Positions 1 to 6,870 of a stretch of DNA of 13,946 nt are shown here, in pieces. Positions within the stretch are counted from its first letter, which is position 1. The number at the start of each line of letters is the position of its first letter. The translations under genes were made by a program, and so were the position numbers. The notes under the pieces were generated by a model that saw only the letters and a program-made list of their open reading frames with translations, made no database searches and was not told the origin of the DNA. The stretch is taken from NCBI GenBank assembly GCA_936924235.1, contig CAKZHN010000398.1, positions 1 through 13,946 of the forward strand, written 5' to 3'. Source of the DNA: an uncultured Rhodoplanes sp. (GTDB taxonomy: Bacteria; Pseudomonadota; Alphaproteobacteria; Rhizobiales; Xanthobacteraceae).

Positions 1-5
1 CAATC

Positions 6-752
6 ATGCGCTCCGGTGTGATCGCACAGAAGGTCGGAATGACCCGCCTATTCACCGATGCCGGCGAGCACGTGCCGGTCACGGTGCTGCGTCTTGCGCA
101 ATGCCAGGTCGTCGCGCATCGCAGCAAGGAAAAGGACGGGTACGTCGCGCTCCAGCTCGGTTCCGGGACCCGCAAGGTCAAGAACGTGAGCAAGGCCGAG
201 CGCGGCCGTTTTGCTGTCGCCAAGGTCGAGCCCAAGCGGACGATCGCCGAGTTCCGCGTCAGTGATGATGCGCTGATCCCGGTGGGCGCCGAAATCACGG
301 CAGACCATTTCCTGGTCGGCCAGTTCGTCGACGTCACCGGCACCTCGATCGGCAAGGGCTATGCCGGCGGTATGAAGCGCTGGAACTTCGGCGGCCTGCG
401 CGCCACGCACGGCGTGTCGGTCTCGCACCGCTCGATCGGTTCGACCGGCGGCCGTCAGGACCCCGGCAAGACCTTCAAGAACAAGAAGATGCCGGGTCAT
501 CTCGGCACCGACCGTGTCACCACGCTCAATCTCCGCGTCGTGCAGACCGACGTCGAGCGCGGCCTGATCATGATCGAAGGCGCAGTGCCTGGTCACAAGG
601 GCGGCTGGATCACCGTGCGCGACGCGGTGAAGAAGGCACCGCCGAAGGACCTGCCGAAGCCCGGCAAGTTCAAGGCGCCGGCCGCGGAAGCGGCTGCGGC
701 CAAGACTGAAGCGGCTGCGCCTGCGGCTGAAGCTCCGAAGGAAGGTGCGTGA
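6..752 (+). CDS. rplC: 50S ribosomal protein L3
   Basis: L3 is an early-assembling large-subunit protein that binds 23S rRNA near its 3' end and reaches towards the peptidyl transferase centre. The 248-residue protein shows the L3 core from MRSGVIAQKVGMTRLF through the long loop rich in Gly and basic residues (about 117-165). Gln151 in GGRQDPGK lies where the PrmB-methylated glutamine sits in E. coli L3 (family knowledge; methylation here is inferred). From about residue 211 the protein runs into a Pro/Lys then Ala/Glu-rich tail, making it longer than E. coli L3 (209 aa). Longer L3 proteins are common in alphaproteobacteria, so this tail is only mildly unusual. The ATG lies 5 bases inside the window, so its ribosome binding site is not visible. 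Its stop codon overlaps the rplD start by one base (TGATG). rpsJ would be expected just upstream. Confidence 0.97.
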   Translation: MRSGVIAQKVGMTRLFTDAGEHVPVTVLRLAQCQVVAHRSKEKDGYVALQLGSGTRKVKNVSKAERGRFAVAKVEPKRTIAEFRVSDDALIPVGAEITADHFLVGQFVDVTGTSIGKGYAGGMKRWNFGGLRATHGVSVSHRSIGSTGGRQDPGKTFKNKKMPGHLGTDRVTTLNLRVVQTDVERGLIMIEGAVPGHKGGWITVRDAVKKAPPKDLPKPGKFKAPAAEAAAAKTEAAAPAAEAPKEGA

Positions 753-1375
753 TGGATATCAAGGTCACCACCCTTGATGGCGGCGACGCCGGTTCGGTCA
801 CGCTGTCGGATGCGATTTTCGGCCTCGAGCCGCGCGCCGACATCATCCAGCGTTGCGTCGTGTGGCAGCTCAACAAGCGCCGCGCCGGCACGCATGCGGT
901 GAAGAACCGCGCCGATATCTGGCGCACCGGCAAGAAGATGTACGGGCAGAAGGGCACCGGCGGTGCCCGTCACGGCTCGGCCCGCGTGCCGCAGTTCCGC
1001 GGCGGCGGCCGTGCGTTCGGCCCGGTCGTGCGCAGCCACGAGATCGGGCTGCCGAAGAAGATCCGCGCGCTCGCGCTCAAGCACGCGCTGTCGTCCAAGG
1101 CCAAGGACGGCGGCATCATCGTGCTCGACAAGGCGACCGTGAAGGACGCCAAGACCAAGCAACTCGCGGCGCACTTCGAGAAGCTCGGCGTGCACACCGG
1201 TGCGCTGATCATCGACGGCGCCGAGATCGAGGCGGGCTTCCGCAACGCCGCGCGCAACATCCCGAACATCGACGTGCTGCCGATCCAGGGCATCAACGTT
1301 TACGACATCATGCGCCGCGGCAAGCTCGTGCTGACCAAGGCCGCAGTCGATGCGCTGGAGGCGCGCTTCAAATGA
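752..1375 (+). CDS. rplD: 50S ribosomal protein L4
   Basis: L4 binds 23S rRNA and lines the peptide exit tunnel with an extended loop. That loop is clear at about residues 58-93, including TGKKMYGQKGTGGARHGSAR and QFRGGGRAFGP. At 207 residues the length is normal for the family. I place the start at ATG 752 rather than the in-frame GTG at 749: MDIKVTTLDG is a normal L4 beginning, and an AAGGAAGG ribosome binding site at 738-745 lies six bases upstream. The start overlaps the rplC stop by one base, and the stop overlaps the rplW start (ATGA), so three genes are probably translationally coupled. In E. coli, L4 represses its own S10 operon by acting on the mRNA leader. That leader lies outside this window, so the control cannot be judged here. 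Confidence 0.97.
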   Translation: MDIKVTTLDGGDAGSVTLSDAIFGLEPRADIIQRCVVWQLNKRRAGTHAVKNRADIWRTGKKMYGQKGTGGARHGSARVPQFRGGGRAFGPVVRSHEIGLPKKIRALALKHALSSKAKDGGIIVLDKATVKDAKTKQLAAHFEKLGVHTGALIIDGAEIEAGFRNAARNIPNIDVLPIQGINVYDIMRRGKLVLTKAAVDALEARFK

Positions 1376-1671
1376 GCACCAACGATCCGCGCCACTACGA
1401 CGTGGTGATCTCGCCGGTGATCACCGAAAAGGCCACGATGGCCTCCGAGCAGAACAAGGTCGTCTTCAAGGTCGCGCGCACCGCCACCAAGCCGCAGATC
1501 AAGGAAGCGGTCGAAAAGCTGTTCGACGTCAAGGTGAAGGCCGTCAACACGCTGGTCCGCAAGGGCAAGGTCCGCTTCTTCAAGGGCCGCCCGGGCGAGC
1601 TGCAGAACACCAAGCGCGCGATCGTGACCCTCGAAGAGGGCCATCGCATCGACGTGACCACCGGTCTGTAA
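1372..1671 (+). CDS. rplW: 50S ribosomal protein L23
   Basis: L23 sits at the exit of the ribosomal peptide tunnel and is the docking site for trigger factor and the signal recognition particle (family knowledge). The 99-residue protein starts MSTNDPRHYDVVISPVITEK; the ISPVITEKA motif is a family hallmark. It continues with the RNA-binding hairpin RFFKGRPGELQNTKRAIVTL near the C terminus. The true start is ATG 1372, four bases inside the end of rplD (ATGA overlap), with a GGAGG at 1357-1361 inside rplD. The same frame stays open upstream to 853, but that stretch is antiparallel-looking Arg/Ala-rich noise read across rplD and should not be annotated as an N-terminal extension. Confidence 0.97.
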   Translation: MSTNDPRHYDVVISPVITEKATMASEQNKVVFKVARTATKPQIKEAVEKLFDVKVKAVNTLVRKGKVRFFKGRPGELQNTKRAIVTLEEGHRIDVTTGL

Positions 1672-1686
1672 GGGCAGGGCAGGACA

Positions 1687-2517
1687 ATGGCACTTAAGAC
1701 TTACAAGCCCACCACGCCGAGCCAGCGCCATCTGGTCATCGTCGACCGTGAGGGGTTGCACACCGGCAAGCCGGTGAAGGGCCTGGTCGAAGGACAGCAC
1801 TCGTCCGGCGGCCGCAACAATCTCGGCCGCATCACCAGCCGCTTCCGCGGCGGCGGCCACAAGCAGGCCTATCGCGTCATCGACTTCAAGCGCACGCGCC
1901 GCGAGGAGCCCGCGACCGTCGAGCGCATCGAATACGATCCGAACCGCACCGCCTTCATCGCGCTGGTGAAGTACAAGGACGGTGAGCAGTCCTACATCCT
2001 GGCGCCGCAGCGTCTCGCCGCCGGCGATACGATCATTGCGGGCGAGCAGGTCGACATCAAGCCGGGCAACGCGATGCCGCTCGGCAACATGCCGGTCGGC
2101 ACCATCGTCCACAACGTCGAGCTCAAGATCGGCAAGGGCGGTCAGATCGCGCGTTCGGCCGGCACCTACGCGCAGATCGTCGGCCGCGACCAGGAATACG
2201 TCATCCTGCGCCTGAACTCGGCGGAGCAGCGCCTGGTGCATGGTCGTTGCCTGGCGACAGTCGGCGCGGTGTCGAACCCCGACAACATGAACACGACGAT
2301 CGGCAAGGCCGGCCGTCAACGCTGGAAGGGCCGCATGCCGCACAACCGCGGCATCACCATGAACCCGGTCGATCACCCGCACGGTGGCCGCACCAAGGGC
2401 GGTGGCCATCCGGTGTCGCCGTGGGGCTTCCCGACCAAGGGCAAGAAGACCCGCAAGAACAAGTCCACCCAGAAGTTCATCATGCTGAGCCGCCACGCTC
2501 GCAAGAAGTCATCGTAA
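1687..2517 (+). CDS. rplB: 50S ribosomal protein L2
   Basis: L2 is one of the most conserved large-subunit proteins. It binds 23S rRNA domain IV, is needed for subunit joining and supports peptidyl transferase activity. The 276 residues match the usual length (about 273-278). Seen are the N-terminal RNA-binding domain (about 60-200, with GGGHKQAYRVIDF near its start) and the C-terminal signature MPHNRGITMNPVDHPHGG at about 217-234. His230 corresponds to E. coli His229, the residue implicated in peptidyl transfer function. The tail (KGKKTRKNKSTQKF) is the standard basic end. The ATG follows rplW by 15 nt, and the gap carries a GGGCAGGA ribosome binding site. Confidence 0.98.
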   Translation: MALKTYKPTTPSQRHLVIVDREGLHTGKPVKGLVEGQHSSGGRNNLGRITSRFRGGGHKQAYRVIDFKRTRREEPATVERIEYDPNRTAFIALVKYKDGEQSYILAPQRLAAGDTIIAGEQVDIKPGNAMPLGNMPVGTIVHNVELKIGKGGQIARSAGTYAQIVGRDQEYVILRLNSAEQRLVHGRCLATVGAVSNPDNMNTTIGKAGRQRWKGRMPHNRGITMNPVDHPHGGRTKGGGHPVSPWGFPTKGKKTRKNKSTQKFIMLSRHARKKSS

Positions 2518-2529
2518 GGGACCGCGCGC

Positions 2530-2826
2530 ATGTCACGATCGGTTTGGAAAGGCCCGTTTGTCGACGGCTATCTGCTCAAGAAGGCAGATGCCGCGCGCGC
2601 CTCGGGCCGCCACGAAGTCATCAAGATCTGGAGCCGCCGCTCGACGATCCTGCCGCAGTTCGTGGGACTGACCTTCGGCGTCTACAACGGCCAGAAGCAC
2701 ATTCCGGTCGCGGTCACCGAGGAAATGGTCGGCCACAAGTTCGGCGAGTTCTCGCCGACCCGGACCTTCCACGGTCACACCTCCGATCGCAAGGCCGTGC
2801 GCAAGCCGGCGCCGGCGGCGGGCTGA
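2530..2826 (+). CDS. rpsS: 30S ribosomal protein S19
   Basis: S19 sits in the head of the small subunit with S13, near the A site, and contacts 23S rRNA through an intersubunit bridge. The protein (98 aa) begins MSRSVWKGPFVDGYLLKKA and carries the family signature KFGEFSPTRTFHGH at about 75-88. It is a few residues longer than E. coli S19 (92 aa) because of a short Pro/Ala-rich end (KPAPAAG), a mild form of the tail pattern seen elsewhere in the cluster. It lies 12 nt after rplB, with AAGGGA as ribosome binding site directly at the rplB stop codon. Confidence 0.97.
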   Translation: MSRSVWKGPFVDGYLLKKADAARASGRHEVIKIWSRRSTILPQFVGLTFGVYNGQKHIPVAVTEEMVGHKFGEFSPTRTFHGHTSDRKAVRKPAPAAG

Positions 2827-2850
2827 TAAGCGAGCTTTGAGGAAACCATC

Positions 2851-3234
2851 ATGGGCAAGAGCGCACGCGAACGGGACCTGCCGGATAATGAGGCCAAGGC
2901 CGTCGCCCGCATGCTGCGGGTGTCGCCGCAGAAGCTCAATCTGGTCGCGCAGCTGATCCGCGGCAAGAAGGTCGCCATGGCGCTGTCCGATCTGCAGTTC
3001 TCGCAGAAGCGGATCGCCAAGGACGTCAAGAAGTGCCTGGAGTCGGCGATCGCCAACGCCGAGAACAATCACGATCTCGACGTCGACGATCTGATCGTCG
3101 CCGAGGCGCATGTCGGCAAGGCGCTGGTTCTGAAGCGCTTCCATCCGCGCGGCCGCGGCCGCATGGGCAAGATTTTGAAGCCGTTCTCGCATCTGACGAT
3201 CGTCGTGCGTCAGGTCGAGAGCAAGGCGGCTTAA
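2851..3234 (+). CDS. rplV: 50S ribosomal protein L22
   Basis: L22 binds 23S rRNA and contributes a long beta-hairpin to the narrow part of the peptide exit tunnel, where changes can give macrolide resistance in other bacteria. The 127-residue protein has the helical core MLRVSPQKLNLVAQLIRGKK at about 21-40, and the hairpin region VGKALVLKRFHPRGRGRMGK at about 89-108 followed by LTIVV. The hairpin looks complete, with no insertion or deletion that I can recognise. E. coli L22 is 110 aa; the extra length here is mostly an N-terminal lead (MGKSARERDLPDNEAKA) that is common in alphaproteobacteria. A GAGGAAA ribosome binding site precedes the ATG. Confidence 0.97.
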   Translation: MGKSARERDLPDNEAKAVARMLRVSPQKLNLVAQLIRGKKVAMALSDLQFSQKRIAKDVKKCLESAIANAENNHDLDVDDLIVAEAHVGKALVLKRFHPRGRGRMGKILKPFSHLTIVVRQVESKAA

Positions 3235-3243
3235 GGAGAAGTC

Positions 3244-3951
3244 ATGGGTCAGAAGGTCAACCCGATCGGTCTGCGGCTCGGCATCAACCGCACCTGGGAC
3301 TCGCGCTGGTACGCCGGCAAGAACGAGTACGGCGGACTGCTGCATGAGGACATCAAGATCCGCGAGGAGCTGATGGAGGCCCTCAAGCAGGCCGCGGTGT
3401 CGAAGATCGTCATCGAGCGCCCCCACAAGAAGTGCCGGGTGACGGTGCATTCGGCGCGTCCGGGCGTGGTGATCGGCAAGAAGGGCGCCGACATCGAGAA
3501 GCTGCGCAAGTCGGTTGCGAAGCTGACCGACAGCGACGTCGTCATCAACATCATCGAGATCAGAAAGCCCGAGCTCGACGCGACGCTGGTCGCTGAGTCG
3601 ATCGCCCAGCAGCTCGAGCGCCGCGTGGCGTTCCGCCGCGCCATGAAGCGCGCCGTGCAGTCGGCGGTGCGGCTTGGCGCCCAGGGCATCCGCATCAACT
3701 GCTCGGGCCGTCTCGGCGGCGCCGAAATCGCCCGCATGGAGTGGTACCGCGAGGGCCGCGTGCCGCTGCACACGCTGCGCGCCGACGTCGACTACGGCGT
3801 CGCGACCGCCTTCACCACCTACGGCACCTGCGGCGTCAAGGTCTGGATCTTCAAGGGCGAGATCATGGAGCACGACTCCATGGCGCAGGATAAGCGCCTC
3901 GCCGAGGCCGAAGCCGGCCGTCCGCCGCGCCGCGAAGCCGCGGAACGGTAA
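3244..3951 (+). CDS. rpsC: 30S ribosomal protein S3
   Basis: S3 lies at the mRNA entry tunnel of the small subunit and helps unwind mRNA. The protein (235 aa, E. coli 233) starts MGQKVNPIGLRLGINRTWDS. It has a type II KH domain with the GxxG loop GKKG at residues 78-81 (ARPGVVIGKKGADIEKLRKS). The C-terminal S3 domain includes INCSGRLGGAEIAR and the basic face FRRAMKRAVQSA that lines the mRNA entry. The end (EAGRPPRREAAER) is charged and low-complexity, as in many homologues. A strong AGGAG at 3234-3238 overlaps the rplV stop and sits five bases before the ATG, so expression is probably coupled to rplV. Confidence 0.98.
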   Translation: MGQKVNPIGLRLGINRTWDSRWYAGKNEYGGLLHEDIKIREELMEALKQAAVSKIVIERPHKKCRVTVHSARPGVVIGKKGADIEKLRKSVAKLTDSDVVINIIEIRKPELDATLVAESIAQQLERRVAFRRAMKRAVQSAVRLGAQGIRINCSGRLGGAEIARMEWYREGRVPLHTLRADVDYGVATAFTTYGTCGVKVWIFKGEIMEHDSMAQDKRLAEAEAGRPPRREAAER

Positions 3952-3973
3952 GCCAGAGCAAGGGTAATTCGTC

Positions 3974-4387
3974 ATGCTGCAGCCGAAGAAAACCAAGTTC
4001 CGGAAGGCGCACAAAGGCCGCATCCACGGCCAGGCCACCAGTGGGCAGAATCTGTCCTATGGCCAGTTCGGCCTGAAGGCGGTGGAGCCGGATCGCGTCA
4101 CCGCGCGCCAGATCGAGGCCGCGCGCCGCGCGCTCACCCGTCACATGAAGCGCGCCGGCCAGGTGTGGATTCGTGTCTATCCGGATGTGCCGGTGTCGAA
4201 GAAGCCGCTCGAAGTCCGCATGGGCTCCGGCAAGGGCTCGGTCGAGCTCTGGGTGTGCCGCGTCAAGCCGGGCCGCATCCTGTTCGAGGTCGACGGCATC
4301 TCGGTCGAGCTCGCCAAGGAGGCGCTCACGCTGGCCGCCGCCAAGCTGCCGATCAAGACGCGTTTCGTGACGCGCATCGCGGCATAA
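3974..4387 (+). CDS. rplP: 50S ribosomal protein L16
   Basis: L16 organises the A-tRNA site and helix 38 of 23S rRNA and is needed late in 50S assembly. At 137 residues it is the usual length (136-138). Family landmarks are MLQPKKTKFRKAHKGRIHG at the start, the ARRALTRHMKR segment, and the RMGSGKGSVELWVCRVKPGR motif around residues 78-97. The region YPDVPVSKKPLEVRMG corresponds to the segment in which E. coli L16 Arg81 is hydroxylated by an oxygenase (family knowledge; not testable here). It follows rpsC by 22 nt, with AAGGGT as a moderate ribosome binding site. Confidence 0.97.
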   Translation: MLQPKKTKFRKAHKGRIHGQATSGQNLSYGQFGLKAVEPDRVTARQIEAARRALTRHMKRAGQVWIRVYPDVPVSKKPLEVRMGSGKGSVELWVCRVKPGRILFEVDGISVELAKEALTLAAAKLPIKTRFVTRIAA

Positions 4388-4400
4388 GAGGATCAGGGCC

Positions 4401-4727
4401 ATGAAAGCTTCCGATGCTCGCGCCATGACCGTCGACCAGCTCGACGACGAGGTGCTCAAGCTCAAGAAGGAGCAGTTCAATCTCCGCTTCCAGCGGGCGA
4501 CGGGACAGCTCGAGAACACCGCGCGCGTGCGCGAGGTGCGCCGCGACGTCGCGCGCATGATGACGATCGCCAAGCAGAAGCGCGCCGGCGAGGCGCCGAA
4601 GGCCAAGGCCGCGGCTCCGACTGCGACCGCGGGCGTCGCCGTCAAGCGGACGCCGAAGCCGCGTCTGCCCACATCGAACCGTTCGAAGCCCCGCCTGGCG
4701 TCCCGCGCCAAGGCGAAAAGGAAGTAA
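4401..4727 (+). CDS. rpmC: 50S ribosomal protein L29 with C-terminal extension
   Basis: L29 is a small two-helix protein beside L23 at the tunnel exit, close to where trigger factor and SRP dock. Residues 1-62 are a normal alphaproteobacterial L29 (MKASDARAMTVDQLDDEVLK, then KEQFNLRFQRATGQLENTAR and RRDVARMMTIAKQK). The protein then continues for about 46 residues of Ala/Pro/Lys/Arg-rich sequence ending RAKAKRK, so it is 108 aa where the family is usually 60-70. The tail reads in frame with the same C/G-ending codon preference and stops 9 nt before rpsQ, whose AGAGGAT ribosome binding site begins at the stop. It therefore looks like a genuine part of the gene rather than a frameshift. The function of the tail is unknown; it would project from the exit region and could bind rRNA. 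Confidence 0.95.
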   Translation: MKASDARAMTVDQLDDEVLKLKKEQFNLRFQRATGQLENTARVREVRRDVARMMTIAKQKRAGEAPKAKAAAPTATAGVAVKRTPKPRLPTSNRSKPRLASRAKAKRK

Positions 4728-4736
4728 GAGGATCTC

Positions 4737-5063
4737 ATGCCGAAGCGAACGCTGCAGGGCGTGGTGGTCAGCGACAAGCAGGACAAGACCGTTGTTGTCC
4801 GCGTCGAACGCCGCTTCACGCATCCGGTCATGAAGAAGACCGTGCGCCGCTCCAACAAGTTCCACGCTCACGACGAGAAGAACGAGTTCTCGGTCGGCGA
4901 TATCGTGTGGATCGAGGAGCACAAGCCGATCTCGAAGCTCAAGCGCTGGATCGTCACCCAGGGCGAGAAGCGCGCGAAGCTCGACGAGCCCGCCGACGAC
5001 ACCGGCAAGCGCGCGTCGAAGAAAAAGAGTGGCAAGGCGGAAGCCGCTGCCGCTGCGAACTGA
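4737..5063 (+). CDS. rpsQ: 30S ribosomal protein S17 with C-terminal extension
   Basis: S17 is an OB-fold primary binding protein of 16S rRNA that starts assembly of the 5' domain. Residues 1-78 are a standard S17: MPKRTLQGVVVSDKQDKTVV, then RRFTHPVMKKTVRRSNKFHA, then the OB-fold end EFSVGDIVWIEEHKPISKLK. Beyond WIVTQGEKRAKLDEP the protein adds about 30 residues of Lys/Ala/Asp-rich low-complexity sequence (TGKRASKKKSGKAEAAAAAN), reaching 108 aa against 80-85 in typical homologues. It is the last gene of the S10-type block; the next gene, rplN, starts 41 nt downstream. Confidence 0.96.
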   Translation: MPKRTLQGVVVSDKQDKTVVVRVERRFTHPVMKKTVRRSNKFHAHDEKNEFSVGDIVWIEEHKPISKLKRWIVTQGEKRAKLDEPADDTGKRASKKKSGKAEAAAAAN

Positions 5064-5064
5064 G

Positions 5065-5077
5065 CGTGCGTGGCACG
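5065..5077 (+). other. Small hairpin at the S10/spc junction
   Basis: CGTGC (5065-5069) pairs with GCACG (5073-5077) around a 3-nt GTG loop just after the rpsQ stop. No T-run follows, so this is not a convincing intrinsic terminator, and I see no clear sigma70 promoter in the 41-nt gap. The S10 and spc blocks are therefore probably joined in one transcript. The rplN ribosome binding site (GCGAGGCG) follows. Confidence 0.3.
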
Positions 5078-5104
5078 TAAGAAGAAAGAATTGCGAGGCG
5101 CCTG

Positions 5105-5473
5105 ATGATTCAGATGCAAACCAACCTCGACGTGGCGGACAATTCCGGCGCGCGCCGCGTCATGTGCATCAAGGTGCTGGGCGGCTCCAAGCGCAAGTAC
5201 GCCACCATCGGCGACGTCATCGTCGTCTCGGTGAAGGAGGCGATCCCGCGCGGCCGCGTCAAGAAAGGCGAGGTCATGAAGGCCGTGGTGGTGCGGGTCC
5301 GCAAGGACATCAAGCGCCCGGACGGCTCGGTGATCCGCTTCGACCGCAACGCCGCGGTGCTGATCAACCCGCAGATGGAGCCGGTCGGCACGCGTATCTT
5401 CGGGCCGGTGCCGCGCGAGCTGCGCGCCAAGAACCACATGAAGATCATTTCGCTCGCGCCGGAGGTGTTGTGA
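5105..5473 (+). CDS. rplN: 50S ribosomal protein L14
   Basis: L14 is a beta-barrel protein at the subunit interface that contacts 16S rRNA helix 14 and is the binding site of the silencing factor RsfS (family knowledge). The protein is 122 aa, the invariant family length, and starts MIQMQTNLDVADNSGARRVM. The signature region AVVVRVRKDIKRPDGSVIRF leads into DRNAAVLINPQMEPVGTRIF. It is the first gene of the spc-type block, 41 nt after rpsQ. Its stop codon shares one base with the rplX start (TGATG), so L14 and L24 translation are probably coupled. Confidence 0.98.
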   Translation: MIQMQTNLDVADNSGARRVMCIKVLGGSKRKYATIGDVIVVSVKEAIPRGRVKKGEVMKAVVVRVRKDIKRPDGSVIRFDRNAAVLINPQMEPVGTRIFGPVPRELRAKNHMKIISLAPEVL

Positions 5474-5799
5474 TGGCGGCCAAGATCAGGAAGGGCGACA
5501 AGGTCGTTCTGCTCACCGGCCGCGACAAGGGCCGCACCGGCGAGGTCATCGAGGTGCATCCGGACGACAACCGCGTCCTGGTGCGCGGCATCAACATGAT
5601 CAAGCGCCATCAGAAGCAGACGGCGCAGCAGGAAGGCGGCATCATTTCCAAGGAGTCGCCGGTCCACGTGTCCAACGTCGCAATCGCCGATCCGAAGGAC
5701 GGCAAGCCGACGCGCGTGGGATTCAAGTTCGTGGGCTCGGGCGACGACCGCAAGAAGGTTCGCATCGCCAAGCGCTCGGGAGTCGAGATCGATGGCTGA
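5473..5799 (+). CDS. rplX: 50S ribosomal protein L24
   Basis: L24 is an assembly initiator that binds the 5' domain of 23S rRNA near the tunnel exit. The start at ATG 5473 gives 108 aa beginning MAAKIRKGDKVVLLTGRDKG, which contains the KOW motif (about residues 5-31). The second half, ESPVHVSNVAIADPKDGKPT, is the conserved L24 beta region. The ATG overlaps the rplN stop by one base and has a strong GGAGG at 5461-5465 inside rplN. The same frame is open upstream to 5029, but that is a shadow across rplN. The 3' end overlaps the first 8 bases of rplE in another frame. Confidence 0.97.
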   Translation: MAAKIRKGDKVVLLTGRDKGRTGEVIEVHPDDNRVLVRGINMIKRHQKQTAQQEGGIISKESPVHVSNVAIADPKDGKPTRVGFKFVGSGDDRKKVRIAKRSGVEIDG

Positions 5800-6502
5800 T
5801 AAAAAGGAAGACGCCGGCAAGGCCAAGGCCGCGCCGAAGCAGGACAAGTCGCCGGAAGCCGCCGCGCGCGCCGAGAAGGCGCAGGCTGCCAAGGACAAGG
5901 CTGCGGCCAAGAAGAAGGCCGAGGGCGGCGAGAAAAAGCCGCGTGAGCCCGAGGAGCGGGTCACGCCGCGGCTTCGCACGCAGTTCGACCAGGTCATCCG
6001 CAAGGCCATGACCGAGAAGTTCAGCTACCAGAACCCGATGCAGGTTCCGCGCCTCGAGAAGATCGTCCTCAACATGGGCGTCGGCGAGGGCGTGGCGGAC
6101 CGCAAGAAGGTCGAGCAGGCCGCCGAGGCGCTGACCGCGATCGTCGGCCAGAAGGCCGTCATCACGCGCTCGCGCAAGTCGATCGCGACCTACAAGCTGC
6201 GTGAGAACCAGCCGATCGGCTGCAAGGTCACGCTGCGCAACGCGCGGATGTACGAGTTCCTCGACCGCCTCGTGAACATCGCGCTGCCCCGCGTGCGAGA
6301 CTTCCGCGGCCTGAACCCGAAGAGCTTTGACGGCCGCGGCAACTACTCGCTCGGCATCAAGGAGCACATCGTTTTCCCGGAAATCGACTACGACAAGATC
6401 GACGAAGTCTGGGGCATGGACATCACGGTCTGCACCACCGCTCGCACCGACGATGAGGCGCGCGCGCTGCTGACCGCATTCAACTTCCCGTTCCGGCAGT
6501 GA
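5792..6502 (+). CDS. rplE: 50S ribosomal protein L5 with N-terminal extension
   Basis: L5 binds 5S rRNA and helps build the central protuberance, contacting the P-site tRNA and S13. From about residue 57 the sequence is a clear L5: VTPRLRTQFDQ, then NPMQVPRLEKIVLNMGVGEG, then ITRSRKSIATYKLRENQPIG, ending TAFNFPFRQ. In front of this lie about 56 residues of Lys/Ala/Glu-rich sequence (MADKKEDAGKAKAAPKQDKS onwards), giving 236 aa against 179-187 in typical homologues. The long start is supported because no ATG, GTG or TTG codon occurs in frame near the usual L5 start (the next Met is residue 73, inside the domain) and because GGGAG at 5778-5782 is well placed before ATG 5792. The start overlaps the rplX stop by 8 bases. 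Confidence 0.95.
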   Translation: MADKKEDAGKAKAAPKQDKSPEAAARAEKAQAAKDKAAAKKKAEGGEKKPREPEERVTPRLRTQFDQVIRKAMTEKFSYQNPMQVPRLEKIVLNMGVGEGVADRKKVEQAAEALTAIVGQKAVITRSRKSIATYKLRENQPIGCKVTLRNARMYEFLDRLVNIALPRVRDFRGLNPKSFDGRGNYSLGIKEHIVFPEIDYDKIDEVWGMDITVCTTARTDDEARALLTAFNFPFRQ

Positions 6503-6554
6503 GGGCAGGGCCTAACCGGCAACGCCTTCAAACGCGGATCACCAGGAGAGCCTA

Positions 6555-6860
6555 ATGGCGAAGAAGAGTTCGATCGAGAAGAACAACCGCCGTCGCAAGA
6601 TGGCGAAGCAGGCGCGTGGCCGTCGCGACCGCCTGAAGGCGATCGTCATGGACAAGACCAAGCCGATGGAGGAGCGCTTCGCCGCTTCGCTCAAGCTTGC
6701 CGAGATGCCGCGCAACTCGAGCCAGACCCGCATCCGCAACCGCTGCGAGGTGACGGGCCGGCCGCGCGCGTTCTACCGCAAGCACAAGCTCAGCCGTATC
6801 GCGCTGCGCGAGCTCGGTTCCAAGGGCCTGATCCCGGGCCTGGTGAAGTCGAGCTGGTAA
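6555..6860 (+). CDS. rpsN: 30S ribosomal protein S14 (zinc-independent form)
   Basis: S14 completes the head of the small subunit next to S3, S10 and S19. This is the long 101-residue form, with the same length as in E. coli. It starts MAKKSSIEKNNRRRKMAKQA and has only one cysteine (Cys64 in RNRCEVTGRPRAFYRKHKLS), so the four-cysteine zinc site of the short form is missing, as expected for proteobacterial C- type S14. The conserved end GLIPGLVKSSW is intact. A GGAG ribosome binding site lies just upstream of ATG 6555. The 52-nt gap after rplE shows no promoter that I can support. Confidence 0.98.
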   Translation: MAKKSSIEKNNRRRKMAKQARGRRDRLKAIVMDKTKPMEERFAASLKLAEMPRNSSQTRIRNRCEVTGRPRAFYRKHKLSRIALRELGSKGLIPGLVKSSW

Positions 6861-6870
6861 GGAGGCGCGC

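Noticed and set aside
853..1371. Upstream extension of the L23 frame across rplD
   Set aside because: Arg/Gln/His-rich out-of-frame reading of rplD; L23 starts normally at 1372 with its own ribosome binding site.
1300..2496. Long open frame on the - strand (398 codons) opposite rplW and rplB
   Set aside because: It mirrors highly conserved genes; high-GC DNA with C/G-ending codons keeps antisense frames open. Its composition (Ala/Asp/Arg/Leu-rich, no motifs) is typical of such shadows.
2533..4038. Long open frame on the - strand (501 codons) opposite rpsS, rplV and rpsC
   Set aside because: It spans several genes of certain identity, and its His/Asp/Arg/Leu-rich sequence shows no recognisable domain.
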